A stretch of 64,000 nucleotides of DNA, from NCBI GenBank assembly GCA_945920215.1, contig CAMEJM010000001.1, positions 62,001 to 126,000 of the forward strand, read 5' to 3'. Below are positions 1 to 7,466 of this stretch, one piece after another (within the stretch, counting starts at the first letter, position 1; each line of letters begins with the position of its first letter). This DNA comes from an uncultured bacterium. Lineage in GTDB: Bacteria; Bacillota; Clostridia; Oscillospirales; CAG-272. The notes under the pieces are model-generated. The model was not told the DNA's origin. It did not search any database and saw only the letters and a program-made list of their open reading frames with translations. A program made the translations under genes and the position numbers.

Positions 1-564
1 AATGGCGGGGCACAGGATCGCGTTAAGAGCGAACTCCACCAAAAAGTTAATACCGACAAAGGCGGTAATCAAAAACGTGAAAATATTGCCGACCGTTTCG
101 CTCCCGAAGAAATTGATAATATCGCCGGAGAAGCACAGCAACATCATGACCACGAAAATGCCCGTATTCACAACGGGAGCCGCTAAAGCGGCAAGGCAAA
201 TACCGATGGATTTGCGAGGTACATAACGGTAAATCAGCCCTGCGACAGCGCCTGCCGCCATTGTTTTGCCGAAGCAGACCACGATAAACCAGAAAGGCGA
301 AGTCTGGAAAAGGATCAGCATCAATCCGGGCGCTGTAATACAGGGAATAAAATTGACGAGCCCCAGGACAAAACCGAGGAACAAGCCTGCCCAGGGACCA
401 AACAGGGCGGCGCCTATCACGATCGGAACCAGCGACAGGGTGATGGTTACATTCAAAACAGGGATGGTCATGAAACTGCAAAGCAATTGCAGAATCACCG
501 TCAAGGCAGTCAACAAGGCAAACTGCACCAAACGCATTGTTTTTTGAGTAGAATTGGTAATCAT
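1..564 (-). CDS. ECF transporter S component (partial, C-terminus off the window)
   Basis: The reading frame starts at an ATG at 564 and stays open to the window edge (188 codons). It encodes a very hydrophobic protein with about five to six membrane segments. The N-terminus (TMRLVQFALLTALTVIL) and the segment ALFGPWAGLFLGLVLGLVNF are typical of ECF-type vitamin transporter S components, which bind a vitamin or cofactor and work with a shared EcfT/EcfA module. The substrate cannot be named; a pantothenate-type (PanT-like) member is one option. A GGAG Shine-Dalgarno lies about 10 bases upstream. No EcfA or EcfT gene is in the window, consistent with a group II transporter whose energising module is elsewhere. 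The gene has its own promoter and a leader of about 100 bases. Confidence 0.75.
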   Translation of the reverse strand, partial: MITNSTQKTMRLVQFALLTALTVILQLLCSFMTIPVLNVTITLSLVPIVIGAALFGPWAGLFLGFVLGLVNFIPCITAPGLMLILFQTSPFWFIVVCFGKTMAAGAVAGLIYRYVPRKSIGICLAALAAPVVNTGIFVVMMLLCFSGDIINFFGSETVGNIFTFLITAFVGINFLVEFALNAILCPAI

Positions 565-672
565 TGGAACATTTCTCCGTTCTTTTTTATGAAACTAAAA
601 AGTCCATTCCGAAGCAGTCAGTTCCGGTGACGAAGAGCAAACACACCATTTCAGTTGATTGCTTTCTGTTTT

Positions 673-701
673 ATTTTAACACAATATACATCTTTTGACA
701 A
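673..701 (-). promoter_or_regulatory. Sigma-A promoter of the ECF S-component gene
   Basis: On the minus strand TTGTCA (696-701) and TAAAAT (673-678) are separated by exactly 17 bases. Transcription from here would give a leader of about 100 bases before the ATG at 564. S-component genes are often riboswitch-controlled, but I do not recognise a known aptamer in this leader. Confidence 0.65.
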
Positions 702-843
702 GCAACGAAACCGCGAAAAACTCCGTTCCGTAGTTCTGCTTTCCTGTGCATAATTCCAAAAATCGGCGAAAAATTCCCGCTTAAGACTTCGGCTTTCCCA
801 ACATGAAAAAGGAGTTCCCTCCGCAGATAAAAAAGAACGAAAA

Positions 844-870
844 CCCCCGCAGAGCAAAGTCTGCGGGGGA
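844..870 (-). terminator. Rho-independent terminator of the PduL/NifU-like/GGGtGRT operon
   Basis: A perfect 10-bp stem (844-853 with 860-869, loop GCAAAG) is followed on the minus strand by GTTTTCGTTCTTTTTT. It lies about 40 bases downstream of the stop of the GGGtGRT gene. Confidence 0.85.
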
Positions 871-907
871 AACGCGGTGATTATGATCAGTCAGATAGAT
901 AATACCG

Positions 908-1909
908 TTACTTATTCATTGCTTCTTCGACAGCAACTGCAACGGCGACGGTCGCGCCGACCATCGGGTTGTTGCCCATACCGATGAGCCCCATCATTTC
1001 GACATGCGCGGGCACGGAAGAGGAGCCTGCGAACTGCGCGTCGGAGTGCATACGACCCATGGTATCGGTCATGCCGTAAGAGGAAGGACCGGCAGCCATA
1101 TTGTCGGGATGCAGGGTACGACCCGTACCGCCGCCCGAAGCAACCGAGAAATACTTGACGCCGTTCTCCACGCACCATTTCTTATAGGTGCCTGCAACGG
1201 GATGCTGGAAGCGGGTGGGGTTGGTGGAGTTACCGGTGATGGAAACGCCGACGTTCTCCAGCTTCATAATCGCAACGCCCTCGGGCACGTTGTCTGCGCC
1301 GTAGCACTTCACGGCAGCGCGCGGACCCTTGGAATACGGCACCTCCTTGACAACCTTAACCGTCTCGGTGTAGGGGTCAAAGACAGTCTCGCAGTAGGTG
1401 AAGCCGTTGATACGGGAAATGATGAACGCCGCGTCCTTGCCCAGACCGTTCAGAATCACGCGGAGGGGCTTTACGCGCACCTTGTTTGCGTTGAGCGCGA
1501 TTTTGATAGCGCCCTCAGCCGCCGCGAAGGACTCGTGTCCCGCGAGGAAGCAGAAGCACTCGGTATCCTCGGAGAGGAGCATCTTGCCGAGGTTGCCGTG
1601 ACCGAGACCGACCTTGCGGTTCTCCGCAACCGAACCGGGAATGCAGAAGCTCTGAAGCCCGATACCGATCGCCGCAGCCGCGTCAGCCGCTTTCTTGCAG
1701 CCGGACTTGATGGCGATGGCGGCGCCGACGGTGTATGCCCAAATGGCGTTTTCAAAGCAAATCGGCTGCGTGGTACGGACGATGTTGTCCACGTCAATGC
1801 CTTTTGCAAGGGTGATTTCCTTGCATTCGTCGATAGAGGAAATGCCGTATTCTTTCAGCGCGGCGAGAATTTTCGCTTCGCGTCTCTCGTAACCTTCAAA
1901 GTTTGCCAT
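908..1909 (-). CDS. GGGtGRT family protein
   Basis: This 333-residue protein carries the signature SGGGTGRTLHPDNM near residue 260, which names an uncharacterised family (GGGtGRT protein) found in Clostridia and other anaerobes. It is rich in small residues and glycines (for example GHGNLGKMLL, CFLAGHESFAAAEGA), has no signal peptide and no membrane segment, so it is probably a cytosolic enzyme or carrier. An upstream in-frame start gives six more residues (MRRELL), but the ATG at 1909 is preferred because GGAGGG lies 9 bases upstream. The gene follows the NifU-like scaffold gene by 14 bases. That pairing is one I recall from other genomes and suggests a joint metal or Fe-S related role, which is inference. 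A strong terminator follows. Confidence 0.85.
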   Translation of the reverse strand: MANFEGYERREAKILAALKEYGISSIDECKEITLAKGIDVDNIVRTTQPICFENAIWAYTVGAAIAIKSGCKKAADAAAAIGIGLQSFCIPGSVAENRKVGLGHGNLGKMLLSEDTECFCFLAGHESFAAAEGAIKIALNANKVRVKPLRVILNGLGKDAAFIISRINGFTYCETVFDPYTETVKVVKEVPYSKGPRAAVKCYGADNVPEGVAIMKLENVGVSITGNSTNPTRFQHPVAGTYKKWCVENGVKYFSVASGGGTGRTLHPDNMAAGPSSYGMTDTMGRMHSDAQFAGSSSVPAHVEMMGLIGMGNNPMVGATVAVAVAVEEAMNK

Positions 1910-1923
1910 TAGCAGTTCCCTCC

Positions 1924-2625
1924 TCAATTCTTACGGGGATCGATGTACTTCACAGCTTCATCGAACCGCCCGTATGTACCCATGGATTTCTTGTATGCCT
2001 CGTTCGGCTCCATGCCGCCCTTGATCAGGTCGGTCATCTTGCCAAGAGACACAAATTCGTAGCCGATCACCTGGTCGTCTGCGTCCAGAGCCATTCTGGT
2101 GCAGTAACCTTCGGTCATTTCGAGGTATCGAACGCCCTTTTCACGGGTACCGTACATAGTACCGACCATGGAACGGGTGCCCTTGCCGAGGTCTTCCAGA
2201 CCTGCGCCGATGACCAAGCCGCCCTCGGAGAACGCGGACTGGCTGCGACCGTATACGATCTGCAGGAACAGTTCTCTCATGGCGGTGTTGATGGCGTCGC
2301 ACACGAGGTCGGTGTTCAGCGCTTCCAAAACGGTCTTGCCGGGCAGAATTTCAGCTGCCATTGCGGCGGAGTGGGTCATGCCGGAGCAGCCGATGGTTTC
2401 CACCAGCGCTTCCTCGATGATCCCGTTTTTGACGTTCAGGGACAGTTTGCACGCACCCTGCTGAGGAGCGCACCAGCCCACACCGTGGGTGTAGCCGGAA
2501 ATATCCGTCACCTGCTTTGCTTCTACCCATTTGCCCTCTTCGGGAATGGGGGCGGGACCGTGCTTCGGACCCTTGGCAACGTCCGTCATGCCTGCGACAT
2601 GACTGCTCATTGCGTACTCACACAT
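1924..2625 (-). CDS. NifU/IscU-like iron-sulfur cluster assembly scaffold protein
   Basis: This 233-residue protein contains a NifU N-terminal (IscU-like) core. The segment VKNGIIEEALVETIGCSG followed by AMAAEILPGKTVLEAL matches the second-cysteine region of IscU. A first cysteine pair lies in GWCAPQQGACKLSL. The classical third IscU cysteine is not in its usual context; the nearest candidate is in TEGYCTRMAL. The protein is therefore a divergent scaffold with extra N- and C-terminal parts, and not a housekeeping IscU/SufU. No cysteine desulfurase lies nearby. It sits between pduL (30 bases upstream) and the GGGtGRT gene (14 bases downstream), so it is probably co-transcribed with both. A Shine-Dalgarno (AAGGAG) lies about 10 bases before the ATG. 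Confidence 0.8.
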   Translation of the reverse strand: MCEYAMSSHVAGMTDVAKGPKHGPAPIPEEGKWVEAKQVTDISGYTHGVGWCAPQQGACKLSLNVKNGIIEEALVETIGCSGMTHSAAMAAEILPGKTVLEALNTDLVCDAINTAMRELFLQIVYGRSQSAFSEGGLVIGAGLEDLGKGTRSMVGTMYGTREKGVRYLEMTEGYCTRMALDADDQVIGYEFVSLGKMTDLIKGGMEPNEAYKKSMGTYGRFDEAVKYIDPRKN

Positions 2626-2655
2626 ATTGCTTGTCTCCTTGTGTTTTATGTATTT

Positions 2656-3219
2656 TTACTTTACGATTTCGCCTTCGGTGACACCGTATGCGGCATTTGC
2701 CTCATCGGTATCAATGTGCATTGCCAGCGCATATTTGGGGCTGACGCGGACAACCACGTCATCAAAAATCAGCGGACGGGAGCCGTTGGTTTTCACCTTG
2801 ACAATTTCCTTGTCCTTGACGCCGAACACCTCTGCGTCGGCAGGCGTCATATGCACATGACGCTTTGCGGCGATCACGCCCTCCTTGAGTTCGATCTCTC
2901 CCGCGGGTCCTACCAGTTTGCAAGCGCCGCTTCCCTTGACGTCTCCGCTTTCACGAATGGGTGCAACCACACCGATGGAGCGTGCGTCGGTGAGCGAAAG
3001 CTCCACCTGAGATTCCGGACGGACGGGACCGAGAATGGACGCCTTGAGTTCTCCCTTGGAGCCGACAACGGTCAGCTTCTCCTCGCAGGCGAACTGCCCG
3101 GGCTGACTCAGCGACTTTTTGGGATGAAGCTGATAATCCTTCTGACCGAACAAACGGTCCAGATCCGCCTGCGTCAGGTGAATATGGCGCGCGGACGTTT
3201 CCACAATAAACTTTGCCAT
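2656..3219 (-). CDS. pduL: Phosphate propanoyltransferase, PduL type
   Basis: PduL-type phosphotransacylases interconvert acyl-CoA and acyl-phosphate. The product (187 residues) shows the family's two metal-binding histidine clusters, SARHIHLTQADLDRLFG near the N-terminus and AKRHVHMTPADAEVFGV near residue 115. The frame is open further upstream, but the ATG at 3219 has GGAGAA 6 bases upstream and gives the usual family N-terminus. There is no encapsulation peptide and no microcompartment shell gene nearby, so it probably acts as a cytosolic phosphotransacetylase or propionyl equivalent in fermentation. It is the first gene of the putative operon with the NifU-like and GGGtGRT genes. Confidence 0.88.
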   Translation of the reverse strand: MAKFIVETSARHIHLTQADLDRLFGQKDYQLHPKKSLSQPGQFACEEKLTVVGSKGELKASILGPVRPESQVELSLTDARSIGVVAPIRESGDVKGSGACKLVGPAGEIELKEGVIAAKRHVHMTPADAEVFGVKDKEIVKVKTNGSRPLIFDDVVVRVSPKYALAMHIDTDEANAAYGVTEGEIVK

Positions 3220-3346
3220 GGTTTCTCCTTTCAAAGTTTTCATTACAACCATCGGATATTTTATCATAACTCGCGCAAAAAGTAAATGTGATAAAGTGAA
3301 AAACTTTGACAAAAAATAAAATAAAACGCACAAAGGAAATGCAGAT

Positions 3347-4105
3347 ATGAACGAAACGGATGAAAAAGAGAAAAACGACGCACCCGCCGCGGCGGAAAGT
3401 AACCACGACAGCATTGACCGGATTATCGAAATGGGCAGCACCTACGCCGGGGGAGACGGGGACAAATTCTATTGTCTGTCCATCATCGGGCAAATCGAAG
3501 GGCACTATGTACTGGACAACACGCAGAAAACCACCAAATACGACCACCTGATTCCCCTGCTTGTCGGACTGGAGGAAAGCCCGAAGGTCGACGGGGTTCT
3601 GATCGTACTCAACACCATGGGAGGAGACGTGGAGGCGGGGCTTGCCATCGCCGAGGTGATCGCGTCAATGACAAAGCCGTCGGTATCCGTTGTCCTCGGT
3701 GGCGGACACTCAATCGGGGTGCCGCTCGCGGTCAGTGCAAAGAAATCTCTGATAGTGCCCTCCGCAACCATGACCATTCACCCGGTGCGCACCACCGGCA
3801 CGGTCATCAACGTGCCGCAAACCTATCACTATTTAAGCGATATGCAGAACAGAATCATCCGTTTTATCACGGAGCACTCGCGCGTCAGTGAAGACAGGCT
3901 CCGTCAGATGATGATGTGTACCGAACAGCTGACCAATGATATCGGTTCGGTCATCGACGGAGAGGAAGCCGTGAGGTGCGGGCTGATCGACGGTATCGGA
4001 GGCGTGGGGGAAGCGCTCGCTCTCTTGCGGAAGTTGTGTTACGGCGAGGAGCGCAAAGACGGCGAGCCCTCGGAAGACAGCCATACCGGAACAAGGCAAA
4101 AATAA
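3347..4105 (+). CDS. TepA-type ClpP-family serine protease
   Basis: This 252-residue protein belongs to the ClpP/crotonase fold. It shows NTMGGDVEAGLAIAEVI, the nucleophile motif GGGHSIGVPLAVS with Ser122, and a histidine in TMTIHPVRTT (His145). These match TepA/YmfB, the translocation-enhancing protein of Firmicutes, and not housekeeping ClpP, which is at 22.6 kb. The first 30 residues are acidic and low in complexity. TepA has been proposed to clear signal peptides or help secretion, but its role is poorly defined. The gene is divergent from pduL with about 130 AT-rich bases between. AAAGGAAA lies 10 bases upstream of the ATG. Confidence 0.85.
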   Translation: MNETDEKEKNDAPAAAESNHDSIDRIIEMGSTYAGGDGDKFYCLSIIGQIEGHYVLDNTQKTTKYDHLIPLLVGLEESPKVDGVLIVLNTMGGDVEAGLAIAEVIASMTKPSVSVVLGGGHSIGVPLAVSAKKSLIVPSATMTIHPVRTTGTVINVPQTYHYLSDMQNRIIRFITEHSRVSEDRLRQMMMCTEQLTNDIGSVIDGEEAVRCGLIDGIGGVGEALALLRKLCYGEERKDGEPSEDSHTGTRQK

Positions 4106-4108
4106 GAG

Positions 4109-4243
4109 ATGTGGTCGCAGTTCTTCATATGGTTCCTGCATTCCTACCGCGCCCTGTTCTCCCACTTGCGGACGCGCTTTGGTCTGCATGAGAAAAAAGA
4201 CATGACCTCCCCGCAAAACAAATCCGAAGCGGAGAAAAAATAG
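4109..4243 (+). CDS. Possible small basic/hydrophobic protein after tepA
   Basis: A 44-codon frame begins 3 bases after the tepA stop. Its N-terminal half is hydrophobic and aromatic (MWSQFFIWFLHSYRALFSHL) and its tail is charged (MTSPQNKSEAEKK). Short YlzJ-like genes follow tepA in other Firmicutes, so position favours a real gene, but I see no clear sequence match and the Shine-Dalgarno (AACAAGG) is weak. It may be translated by coupling to tepA. Confidence 0.35.
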   Translation: MWSQFFIWFLHSYRALFSHLRTRFGLHEKKDMTSPQNKSEAEKK

Positions 4244-4439
4244 CGGCGGCGTTGCTATGCGTTTTTTCAGTGTGCATACCGAATGACAATTTTACTTTCC
4301 GTTTTGAAAAATCCGGGGAGGAAACCGATGCAATCAACCTTGGTGACAATCAAATATACGCCTGAAAATTCTTATTTCTCCTTGTTTATAAAGGTTCCAT
4401 TCTTTCTGTTAACGACGGAAAGTAAACTTTTTATTAAAG

Positions 4440-4487
4440 AAAAAACGTCGGAGAAAGCAGTGCTGAAAAGCACGCTTTTCATCCGAC
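4440..4487 (-). terminator. Terminator of the XRE regulator gene
   Basis: An outer stem GTCGGA/TCCGAC (4447-4452 with 4482-4487) encloses an inner hairpin GTGCT-GAAA-AGCAC. On the minus strand it is followed by GTTTTTTCTTT. It lies about 50 bases downstream of the stop at 4536. The remaining sequence from 4244 to 4440 shows no gene. Confidence 0.75.
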
Positions 4488-4535
4488 ATTATATCTGAAA
4501 CGACTCTTGTTTCGGCATCGTCGCGCGGCAAACCG

Positions 4536-5327
4536 TTACGCCTCCGGCGCAAACCGATACGCAAGAATGAATTTCTTGCCGCGCAGAGTTTCCGGCAAAG
4601 TGCGGTAGGAACGGGGTTCCACATCGTCGTTGTGCATATTGTAAACCGTCCAGACCCCGCCGCGGTAAGTACCCGCCACGGTACGCATCCCCTTGAGTTC
4701 ACGGAAGAAACGGTCGTTCCAAAAAGACACGATAAACACATCCCCCTCGGCAATCTCGGCGACGAAATCGGCTTGCGACTCATAAAGCGTATAGGAAAGC
4801 CGATGCGAATCAAAGAAAGGAGGGAGGGCACGCGGGTCGGTGCCCGCATATCCGTCCAGGAGCGCCAAACCGTTTCCCTCGAACTCGGTCAGTATATCCG
4901 TGAAAGACACAGGGTGAGCGCAAAGCTGAGCGGCATTGTAGACCGCAACGGGCTCCGCACCGTTATGGGCGGTCATAAAGGTGGCATATGCAAACTGAGA
5001 GGGGTAACGGTTGCCCTGCCCTGTAATGGGTTTCCCCTCCGGCAACGGAATTTCCTCATTGTGCGCGCGGTTGCGCATCAAAAGGCTGTCGGTGGGCATT
5101 TTGGAAAGCATCGCGGCGGTTTTCCATGCCGGCGCGCCGTCGAGCAGGAAGACGTCTTCCACCCGCAGCCCGAAATACCGTGCGATATTGATGGCAAGTG
5201 CAGTTGACGGACTGTATCTGCCGTTTTCAATCGAGCCGATCGACTGACGAGACACACCCATTGCATCGGCGAGCGTTTCCTGGTTGACCCCGTAGGTCTT
5301 CCGCAGTTCTTCTACCCTGTTTTTCAT
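4536..5327 (-). CDS. XRE-family regulator fused to a degenerate C39-like peptidase domain
   Basis: Residues 1-65 form a Cro/CI helix-turn-helix (LADAMGVSRQSIGSIENGRY) of the short YgzD-like type. Residues about 105-260 resemble a papain/C39-like domain of Clostridia whose nucleophile motif, as I remember it, reads NGCE..AVYNA. Here the motif is HNGAEPVAVYNA, with Ala124 in place of the cysteine. The expected HTVA histidine motif reads MRTVAG, with Arg215 in place of the histidine. The domain therefore looks catalytically dead and may act as a sensor, which is inference. The start is the ATG at 5327, with AAAGGAG 6 bases upstream. The gene is monocistronic with its own promoter, a palindrome at the start site and a terminator. 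Confidence 0.7.
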   Translation of the reverse strand: MKNRVEELRKTYGVNQETLADAMGVSRQSIGSIENGRYSPSTALAINIARYFGLRVEDVFLLDGAPAWKTAAMLSKMPTDSLLMRNRAHNEEIPLPEGKPITGQGNRYPSQFAYATFMTAHNGAEPVAVYNAAQLCAHPVSFTDILTEFEGNGLALLDGYAGTDPRALPPFFDSHRLSYTLYESQADFVAEIAEGDVFIVSFWNDRFFRELKGMRTVAGTYRGGVWTVYNMHNDDVEPRSYRTLPETLRGKKFILAYRFAPEA

Positions 5328-5341
5328 GTTTGCTCCTTTGG

Positions 5342-5388
5342 AAAGTACACTTTGCAAATATACTATCATGTCCGGCGACAATTGTCAA
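5342..5388 (-). promoter_or_regulatory. Promoter and candidate autoregulatory operator of the XRE gene
   Basis: TTGACA (5383-5388) and TAGTAT (5360-5365) on the minus strand are 17 bases apart. An imperfect palindrome AAAGT-AC-ACTTT (5342-5353) covers the predicted transcription start. Cro/CI-type proteins commonly repress their own promoters, so this is a candidate operator. Confidence 0.6.
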
Positions 5389-5493
5389 GCAATTCCGCGC
5401 GTTTTCTGCAAAAAAACGCAAAGTATCATTAACAAATGCTATGGAAACAGGGTTAAATGCAGCGAAACTCCCCGCCGTATTCCCGGCATACAG

Positions 5494-5527
5494 AAAAAGG
5501 GGGCACCGAACGGTGCCTCCCCTTTTT
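5494..5527. terminator. Bidirectional terminator-like palindrome
   Basis: GGCACC-GAAC-GGTGCC is flanked by AAAAAGGG on one side and TCCCCTTTTT on the other, giving a long hairpin that can end transcription on either strand. It lies between the XRE gene promoter and the histidine kinase gene. The rest of 5389-5728 has no gene. Confidence 0.6.
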
Positions 5528-5662
5528 GGGGTTTGAGTCAAATACTACCCGAAATGTACGCGAAGCGCAGCGGCATTCGGTCATTCGATAAAAACAGCAG
5601 CGGTGTTTTATCTTCATCTGTCCTATCTTATATATACAAAATCAGGGCTGAATTTTTACAAA

Positions 5663-5716
5663 AACGCCCTCCGCGCGGAACGCCTGCAAAAGAGGCACTC
5701 CATGCGGAGGGGCGCT
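5663..5716 (-). terminator. Terminator of the resistance-type ABC/two-component operon
   Basis: CGCCCTCCGC (5664-5673) pairs with GCGGAGGGGCG (5705-5715) with one bulge. On the minus strand the stem is followed by GTTTTTG. It ends the operon whose last gene is the histidine kinase at 5729. Confidence 0.65.
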
Positions 5717-5728
5717 GTTTTTTCGCCG

Positions 5729-6622
5729 TCACTCTTTCGGCGTCGGGAAGGTCACGGTAATGATGAGGCGGTCGCCTGCCAGATCGGCGCGGATGCTTCC
5801 CCCCATTCGCTCGGTCAGCAGTTTCGCAATGGAAAGTCCCAGCCCCGTACCGCTGCGCCCGCTCTCCACCGTGAAAAAGCGGTCAAAAAGCTTGCCAACC
5901 GTCACATGGGTCAGCGCGGGGGCGCGATTGGAAAATGCGAGCGCGCCGTCCTCCTCCAGCCTGACCGCAAGATCCCCCGTGCTGTACTTGATGGCATTGC
6001 CGATAATATTGTCTAAGATTCGTCCGAGCGCCACCGGGTCAAGCAAACGGGTCACTTCCCCTGACGGGAAAGTCACGACCGGGGTAATCCCACGCTCTAC
6101 CAGCTCCCCGTAGCGGGCGCTCATGCTTTCCTCCAGCGCCCTGACAAGAGACACCGGCTTCAGTCGTTCCTGTTGTACGGAAAGTAAAACCGAGTAGCGG
6201 AACAACTCTTCGGTCAGGGTGCGCAGTGCCTCGATCCGTTCCCGAATGCGGTCAAGATACGTGCGCACCGTCTCGCTTTGCTCCTCGGTCGCCAGCAGGT
6301 CAAGATACCCGCAAATAGCGGTGAGCGGCGTGCGCAGGTCATGCGATATGTTGGTCACTGCGTTGCGCAGCTCCGCGTCCCCACACTGTACGCGTCGGCG
6401 TTCGTCCCGCAGGGCGCGCAGCTGAGTATTGAGCTGAGCGGCAAGCGCCCTTGCAGTGCGATCACCGGTCGACACCGTCAGCAGAATGTTGGAATCGGCA
6501 TCCGGGATTTCCCGCATGCCGCGCAGAATCTCTTTCATGGAACGGCGCAGGGAACAAAGCCGCAGCGCAAGCACCGCGGCAATCAGTCCGACCACCGTTA
6601 ATAAAAGAGATACAACCAACAT
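5729..6622 (-). CDS. Sensor histidine kinase
   Basis: The 297-residue kinase has a single N-terminal membrane helix (residues 1-22), a short linker and then the H-box NISHDLRTPLTAICGY with phospho-acceptor His94. It continues with an N-box NIIGNAIKYS and G-box GRSGTGLGLSIAKLL of the HATPase domain. It has almost no extracellular domain, typical of kinases that sense through an associated ABC transporter. An in-frame GTG lies one codon upstream, but AAGGAG is spaced better for the ATG at 6622. It is the last gene of a four-gene operon with a response regulator, ABC ATPase and permease, and starts 10 bases after the permease stop. Confidence 0.9.
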   Translation of the reverse strand: MLVVSLLLTVVGLIAAVLALRLCSLRRSMKEILRGMREIPDADSNILLTVSTGDRTARALAAQLNTQLRALRDERRRVQCGDAELRNAVTNISHDLRTPLTAICGYLDLLATEEQSETVRTYLDRIRERIEALRTLTEELFRYSVLLSVQQERLKPVSLVRALEESMSARYGELVERGITPVVTFPSGEVTRLLDPVALGRILDNIIGNAIKYSTGDLAVRLEEDGALAFSNRAPALTHVTVGKLFDRFFTVESGRSGTGLGLSIAKLLTERMGGSIRADLAGDRLIITVTFPTPKE

Positions 6623-6632
6623 CACATACTCC

Positions 6633-7466
6633 TTATTTCAAATCCTCCCGCCGGAACACGAGAACCCCCGCCGCAGTAGTGACCAGCATGATGACACCGT
6701 CATATAACGTCTGAATCCATGCGCGTGAAGTATCTCCGTTTGCCACCATCAGCAACTGTCCGCCCGGTAAAACGTCCAAAACGGATTGATATATTTTGCG
6801 CCATACGCCGCGCGGATAGGAGGGGTTTGGTATCTCGTATTCGTCTGTTATCTCCCCGCTCTCATCGATCTCCACCATATCGATATATTCCGGTGTGGTC
6901 AGTTTGGAAAATGCAAAGATTCCGCACACAAGCATCAGCAGTGCGAGAAGAAGAGATACGATCCCCACCGCCATTTTGTTCTGGCAAGCCATGGAAATCA
7001 TAGTGCAGAGCGCGGACATGGCTGCCGTCAAGGCGAGAGAAAGAACAAATAACCAATACGAGCTTCCGTAAAAATAGTTTTGCAGCCCGCCGCTGAGCGG
7101 CAAATCAAACGCAAGGCAGACCACTGTGAAAGCCGCAAACAACATGACTCCGGCACTCAGCATCACCAACAACTGACTGAAATAAATCCGGATGCGGGAA
7201 TGTCCTGCGATGATTTTGTTGCGCAGTGTTCCATCACTGTGCTCGGTGCCGACAATCCATGCCGTCAGAGCGGGGATAATGAAATACAACACCAGCATTC
7301 CGGTACTGTACCCGTCATAAATATCATAATGCACGGAATAACCGATATAGTCCCTCAAATGCGTACAACCGATTACCAATGCATACAACACGACACAGCC
7401 GAGCGCCACATAAAATATTTTGTTCCGAAAAAGCGCGGCATACCCCGCACGCAAAAGTTTATTCAT
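6633..7466 (-). CDS. ABC transporter permease (bacitracin/lantibiotic-resistance type)
   Basis: This 277-residue protein has about six membrane helices (for example around IPALTAWIVGTEHSDGT and ALLMLVCGIFAFSKL) and the TEHSDGTLRNKIIAGHSR segment seen in ABC-2 type permeases of the BcrB/LanE group. It pairs with the ATPase encoded just upstream; the genes overlap by 8 bases. The longer upstream frame belongs to the ATPase gene region, so the ATG at 7466 with GGGAGGT 8 bases upstream is chosen. Likely function is removal of a membrane-active antimicrobial peptide or lipid-targeting compound, inferred from context. Confidence 0.82.
   Translation of the reverse strand: MNKLLRAGYAALFRNKIFYVALGCVVLYALVIGCTHLRDYIGYSVHYDIYDGYSTGMLVLYFIIPALTAWIVGTEHSDGTLRNKIIAGHSRIRIYFSQLLVMLSAGVMLFAAFTVVCLAFDLPLSGGLQNYFYGSSYWLFVLSLALTAAMSALCTMISMACQNKMAVGIVSLLLALLMLVCGIFAFSKLTTPEYIDMVEIDESGEITDEYEIPNPSYPRGVWRKIYQSVLDVLPGGQLLMVANGDTSRAWIQTLYDGVIMLVTTAAGVLVFRREDLK

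Noticed and set aside
565..672. Tetrahydrofolate or preQ1 riboswitch before the ECF S component
   Set aside because: GTGTGT-like and stem-like pieces are present, but the conserved cores could not be matched.
4283..4498. Plus-strand frame of 71 codons in the tepA/XRE gap
   Set aside because: No ribosome binding site, no family resemblance, and it runs through the terminator hairpin of the opposite gene.
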